Assembly: GCA_015229165.1 (NCBI GenBank) | Contig: JADGCD010000108.1 | Location: forward strand, 1-7,341 | DNA from: Nitrospinota bacterium | Lineage (GTDB): Bacteria; Nitrospinota_A; UBA7883; JADGGD01 | DNA: 7,341 nucleotides | Direction: 5' to 3' | Shown here: positions 5,029 through 7,341 of the stretch, in pieces | Layout of the letters: the number at the start of each line of letters is the position of its first letter | Position numbering within the stretch: the first letter of the stretch is position 1 | Notes under the pieces: generated by a model | Told to the model about the DNA's origin: nothing | Databases searched by the model: none | What the model saw: only the letters and a program-made list of their open reading frames with translations | Translations under genes and position numbers: made by a program

Positions 5029-5301
5029 TTTTTTTCTCGACACGTCCCTCTTGCCCCCCACGTCCGCCCCGGCAACACCGGGAAAACTCCCCTCGTAACA
5101 ACAGATTCGCGTTCATCGCATAGATATAGGTTTAAATATTTCAATGCTCGGTTCAATACACATCATCTAGTGGTCAATGGTAGCCTAAGACCCAATATAG
5201 GCCATTTACCCCTTTACACCACCCCCCCTGCCTGATACCATTCTCCTCACCTGTGGTAGGTCTGTTCCAGTTTCCGCCTTGCACCTTTTTCGGGGGGATC
5301 C
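5029..5301. other. thiL-smc intergenic region with an A+T-rich stretch
   Basis: No gene is visible in these 273 bp. It opens with T7 directly after the thiL stop, but only weak stems (such as ACGG with CCGT inside the thiL end) precede it, so a terminator is doubtful. A small stem CCCGG-CAACA-CCGGG lies near 5069-5083. From about 5090 to 5218 the base composition shifts to A+T-rich, with GATATAGGTTTAAATATTTC and a TTCAAT repeat 12 nt apart, unlike the rest of the window. The smc promoter forms its right edge. It may act as an upstream activating (UP-like) or protein-binding region. Confidence 0.6.
5213..5241 (+). promoter_or_regulatory. Sigma70-type extended promoter of smc
   Basis: TTTACA (5213-5218) and TACCAT (5236-5241) are separated by exactly 17 bp, and TG at 5233-5234 gives an extended -10. 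The -35 matches five of six bases and the -10 four of six. The start near 5248 would leave a leader of about 54 nt. The A+T-rich stretch lies immediately upstream, where UP elements bind the polymerase alpha subunits. Confidence 0.6.
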
Positions 5302-7341
5302 ATGTATTTCAAGGGAATTGAAATGCGCGGCTTCAAGTCGTTCGTCGACGAAACCGCCCTCATGTTTGAACCGGGGATCACCGCCATCGTTGGCCCCAAC
5401 GGCTGCGGCAAATCGAACATCGCCGACGCCATCCGCTGGGTTCTGGGCGAGCAGTCGGCCAAGCACATGCGGGGCGGCAAGATGGAAGATTTCATCTTCA
5501 ACGGCTCCGGTCGCCGCAAGCAGGCGGGCTTCGCCGAAGTCTCCATCACCATGGTCAACGACGACGGCAAAATCACCACCCTCCCCTACGCCGAGTACCC
5601 GGAGGTGACGGTCACCCGCAAGCTCTACCGCTCCGGCGAGTCGGAGTACTACATCAACAAGGTCCCCTGCCGCCTGAAGGACATCATCGATCTCTTCCTC
5701 GACACCGGTATCTCCACCCGGTCGCTGTCGATCATCGAGCAGGGGCAGGTGACCGCCATCGTCAACTCCCGCCCGGAAGACCGGCGCGGCCTCATCGAAG
5801 AGGCTGCCGGGGTGATGAAGTACAAGTCCCGCCGGAACGCGGCGCTCAACAAGCTGGCCGCTTCGCAGCAGAACCTGTTGCGGATTCAGGATCTCCTCGG
5901 CGAGTTGGAGCGGCAGCGCAACTCCCTCTCCCGGCAGGCGAAAAAGGCGGAGCGGTACATGGGGTTCCGCGCCGAAATCCGGGAGAAGGCCCACGACTGG
6001 TACGCCAACGAGTACCAGCTCCACTCGGTGAAGCTGACCGGCATGGAGGCGACTCTCTCCGCCGCCCGGGAGAAAGAGACCGCCGTCGCCGCGGAGCTTT
6101 CCGCCCGCCGCAACCGGAACGAGTCCCTCTCCGGCGCCATCGGGCTGGAGGAGCGGGCGCTGGGGGAGAAAAAGGACGAGCGGTACCAGATCGCCAGCGC
6201 CATCGAGAAAAACGAAAGCCACATCGAGCTGCTGACCCGTCAGCTGGCCGATCTGGCCCGGGTCCGGGAAGAGGCGGAGCTCGACATCGCCCGACTGGAG
6301 GAGGAGAAGGCGCGGATCGGCGGCGACCGTGAGGGGCGGGTGGCCGAGGCGGCCCGGTTGGAGGGCGCCATCGCCGAGGCGGGGGCGCGCAAAGAGACGC
6401 TCGACGCCGAGAGCCGCGACGTCCGCCAACGGCTGGCCGGAAAACAGGACGAACTGGCCCGGCTCCAGCGGGAGAGCATGGATCTGATGCGGCGTCTCTC
6501 CGAATCGAAGAACCGGCAGGGGCAGTTGGCCGCGCGGCTCGAAATGGCAGACAACCGGCTGTCGGGGTTGACCGGTCGCCGCGACGAGGCCGCCGCCCAG
6601 GTGGCCCGGCTGGAGGCCGAGGTGGCCCGGATGACCGAAGAGCTGGCCACGGCGCAGGCTTCCGCCACGACCGAACGGGAGACCCACCAGCGACTCACCG
6701 CCGAGCTGGAGCAGGCCACCGAACGGCTCAACGAAGCCGCCGCCGCGCTGCGGGCCGTGGAGGACGAAATCACCCGCCGCCGTTCCCGGCTCGACTCCCT
6801 CAAGGAGCTGGAGCGGAACATGGAAGGGTTCGGCGAAGGGGTGCGCGGCCTGATGAAGCTGGCCTCCTCCGGTAAGATGGCGGCGCCCGCCGGGCTTCTG
6901 GCCGACGGTCTGCGGATCGCGCCGGAGTTCGAGACCGCTCTGGCGGCGGCGCTGGGCGAGCGGCTGGAAGCGGCCATGATCGCCGACGAAAACGGCGTGG
7001 CCGAAGCGGTCCGTCTGTTGCGGGAAGGGGCGGTCGGACGGGCCATTCTGCTGGCGGGCGGCATGGTCGGCGCCGTGAACGAACCTTCGGCCCCCTCCCA
7101 TCCGGCGTTGGTGGGACGGGCCTCCGAACTGGTCACCTTCACCGACGCCGCCCCCGAAGCGGCCCGGCGGACGCTGGCCGGTATCTTCGTCGCCCGCGAC
7201 CTGGCCGGGGGGATGGAGATCTGGCGGCAGAACCCGGGCGCCTATGGGGTCGTCACCCTCGACGGCGACCTGATCGACGCCGACGGCTTTGTCACCGGGG
7301 GCGGAAAACCGGCGGGACAAGGCGCCGCCATCGTCGCCCGC
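5302..7341 (+). CDS. smc: Chromosome segregation protein SMC, N-terminal 680 residues, cut by right window edge
   Basis: ATPase of the bacterial condensin (SMC-ScpAB) that loops and organises the chromosome. Residues 1-170 are the N-terminal half of the ATPase head: KGIEMRGFKSF, Walker A GPNGCGKSN (31-39, K37), WVLGEQSAKHMRGGKMED with the R-loop arginine R57, and the Q-loop in SIIEQGQV (Q147), followed by RRGLIEEAAGVMKYK. Residues about 171-505 are the first coiled-coil arm, rich in E, R, A and L in heptads. Residues about 508-668 are the hinge, ending DGDLIDADGFVTGGG. Family proteins are about 1,150-1,200 residues, so the second arm and the C-terminal head (signature motif, Walker B) are outside. 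The ATG follows GGGGGGA at 5292-5298. This is canonical SMC rather than RecN, SbcC or MukB. Confidence 0.97.
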   Translation, partial: MYFKGIEMRGFKSFVDETALMFEPGITAIVGPNGCGKSNIADAIRWVLGEQSAKHMRGGKMEDFIFNGSGRRKQAGFAEVSITMVNDDGKITTLPYAEYPEVTVTRKLYRSGESEYYINKVPCRLKDIIDLFLDTGISTRSLSIIEQGQVTAIVNSRPEDRRGLIEEAAGVMKYKSRRNAALNKLAASQQNLLRIQDLLGELERQRNSLSRQAKKAERYMGFRAEIREKAHDWYANEYQLHSVKLTGMEATLSAAREKETAVAAELSARRNRNESLSGAIGLEERALGEKKDERYQIASAIEKNESHIELLTRQLADLARVREEAELDIARLEEEKARIGGDREGRVAEAARLEGAIAEAGARKETLDAESRDVRQRLAGKQDELARLQRESMDLMRRLSESKNRQGQLAARLEMADNRLSGLTGRRDEAAAQVARLEAEVARMTEELATAQASATTERETHQRLTAELEQATERLNEAAAALRAVEDEITRRRSRLDSLKELERNMEGFGEGVRGLMKLASSGKMAAPAGLLADGLRIAPEFETALAAALGERLEAAMIADENGVAEAVRLLREGAVGRAILLAGGMVGAVNEPSAPSHPALVGRASELVTFTDAAPEAARRTLAGIFVARDLAGGMEIWRQNPGAYGVVTLDGDLIDADGFVTGGGKPAGQGAAIVAR

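Noticed and set aside
5026..5035. Intrinsic terminator of thiL from the T7 run
   Set aside because: Only 4-bp stems precede the T-run and they are separated from it by more than ten bases, so a canonical terminator is not supported.
5150..5210. tRNA-like stretch (GTGGTCAATGGTAGCC resembles a D-arm; CGGTTCAATAC resembles a T-loop)
   Set aside because: The T-loop-like part lies before the D-arm-like part, no acceptor or anticodon stem pairs, and no CCA-proximal seven-base stem is found.
5206..7320. 704-codon open frame on the minus strand opposite smc
   Set aside because: Its translation is low-complexity, rich in G, R, P and H, with no recognisable domain; it mirrors the third-position G/C bias of smc, whose own product is unmistakable.

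Overview
The window is G+C-rich bacterial chromosome with strong third-position G/C bias, which also produces very long false antisense ORFs. It carries five supportable protein-coding loci plus one small regulator. The SMC N-terminus (MYFKGIEMRGFKSF, then GPNGCGKSN), the SSS symporter subtype, ThiL and a bacterial TMEM43-like protein suggest a Gram-negative lineage of the Nitrospirota / Desulfobacterota / Planctomycetota sort. I cannot place it more precisely from sequence alone. No mobile element, CRISPR array, rRNA or convincing tRNA is visible.

Layout: (1) 1-1127, minus strand: N-terminal 375 codons of a sodium:solute symporter running off the left edge, with an extended -10 box placed so that its mRNA would start at or next to the ATG. 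(2) 1128-1386: divergent control region with an 18-bp dyad, a tandem 8-bp repeat and a promoter/hairpin for the next gene. (3) 1387-1554, plus: a 55-aa probable DNA-binding protein. (4) 1555-1855: about 300 bp without a gene, holding two imperfect 35-nt direct repeats, nested inverted repeats, a long hairpin followed by six T and a second perfect 12-bp hairpin. It is a candidate non-coding RNA locus or the decayed end of one. (5) 1856-3028, minus: a TMEM43-family membrane protein gene of full family length, interrupted by a single in-frame TAG at codon 110. (6) 3133-3990, plus: an exported protein of unknown function, divergent from TMEM43 and sharing a 104-bp promoter region with it. (7) 4027-5028, plus: thiL, thiamine-monophosphate kinase, 36 bp downstream and probably partly co-transcribed. 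(8) 5029-5301: intergenic, with an unusually A+T-rich stretch and a good sigma70-type promoter. (9) 5302-7341, plus: the first 680 codons of smc, cut by the right edge inside or just after the hinge.

The genes do not form one pathway. thiL (cofactor synthesis) and smc (chromosome organisation) are housekeeping; the symporter and TMEM43-like gene are membrane functions. The parts that merit attention are the amber-interrupted TMEM43 gene, the structured gene-free stretch at 1555-1855, and the apparently leaderless starts of the symporter and thiL genes. I see no clear evidence of a novel multi-gene system.
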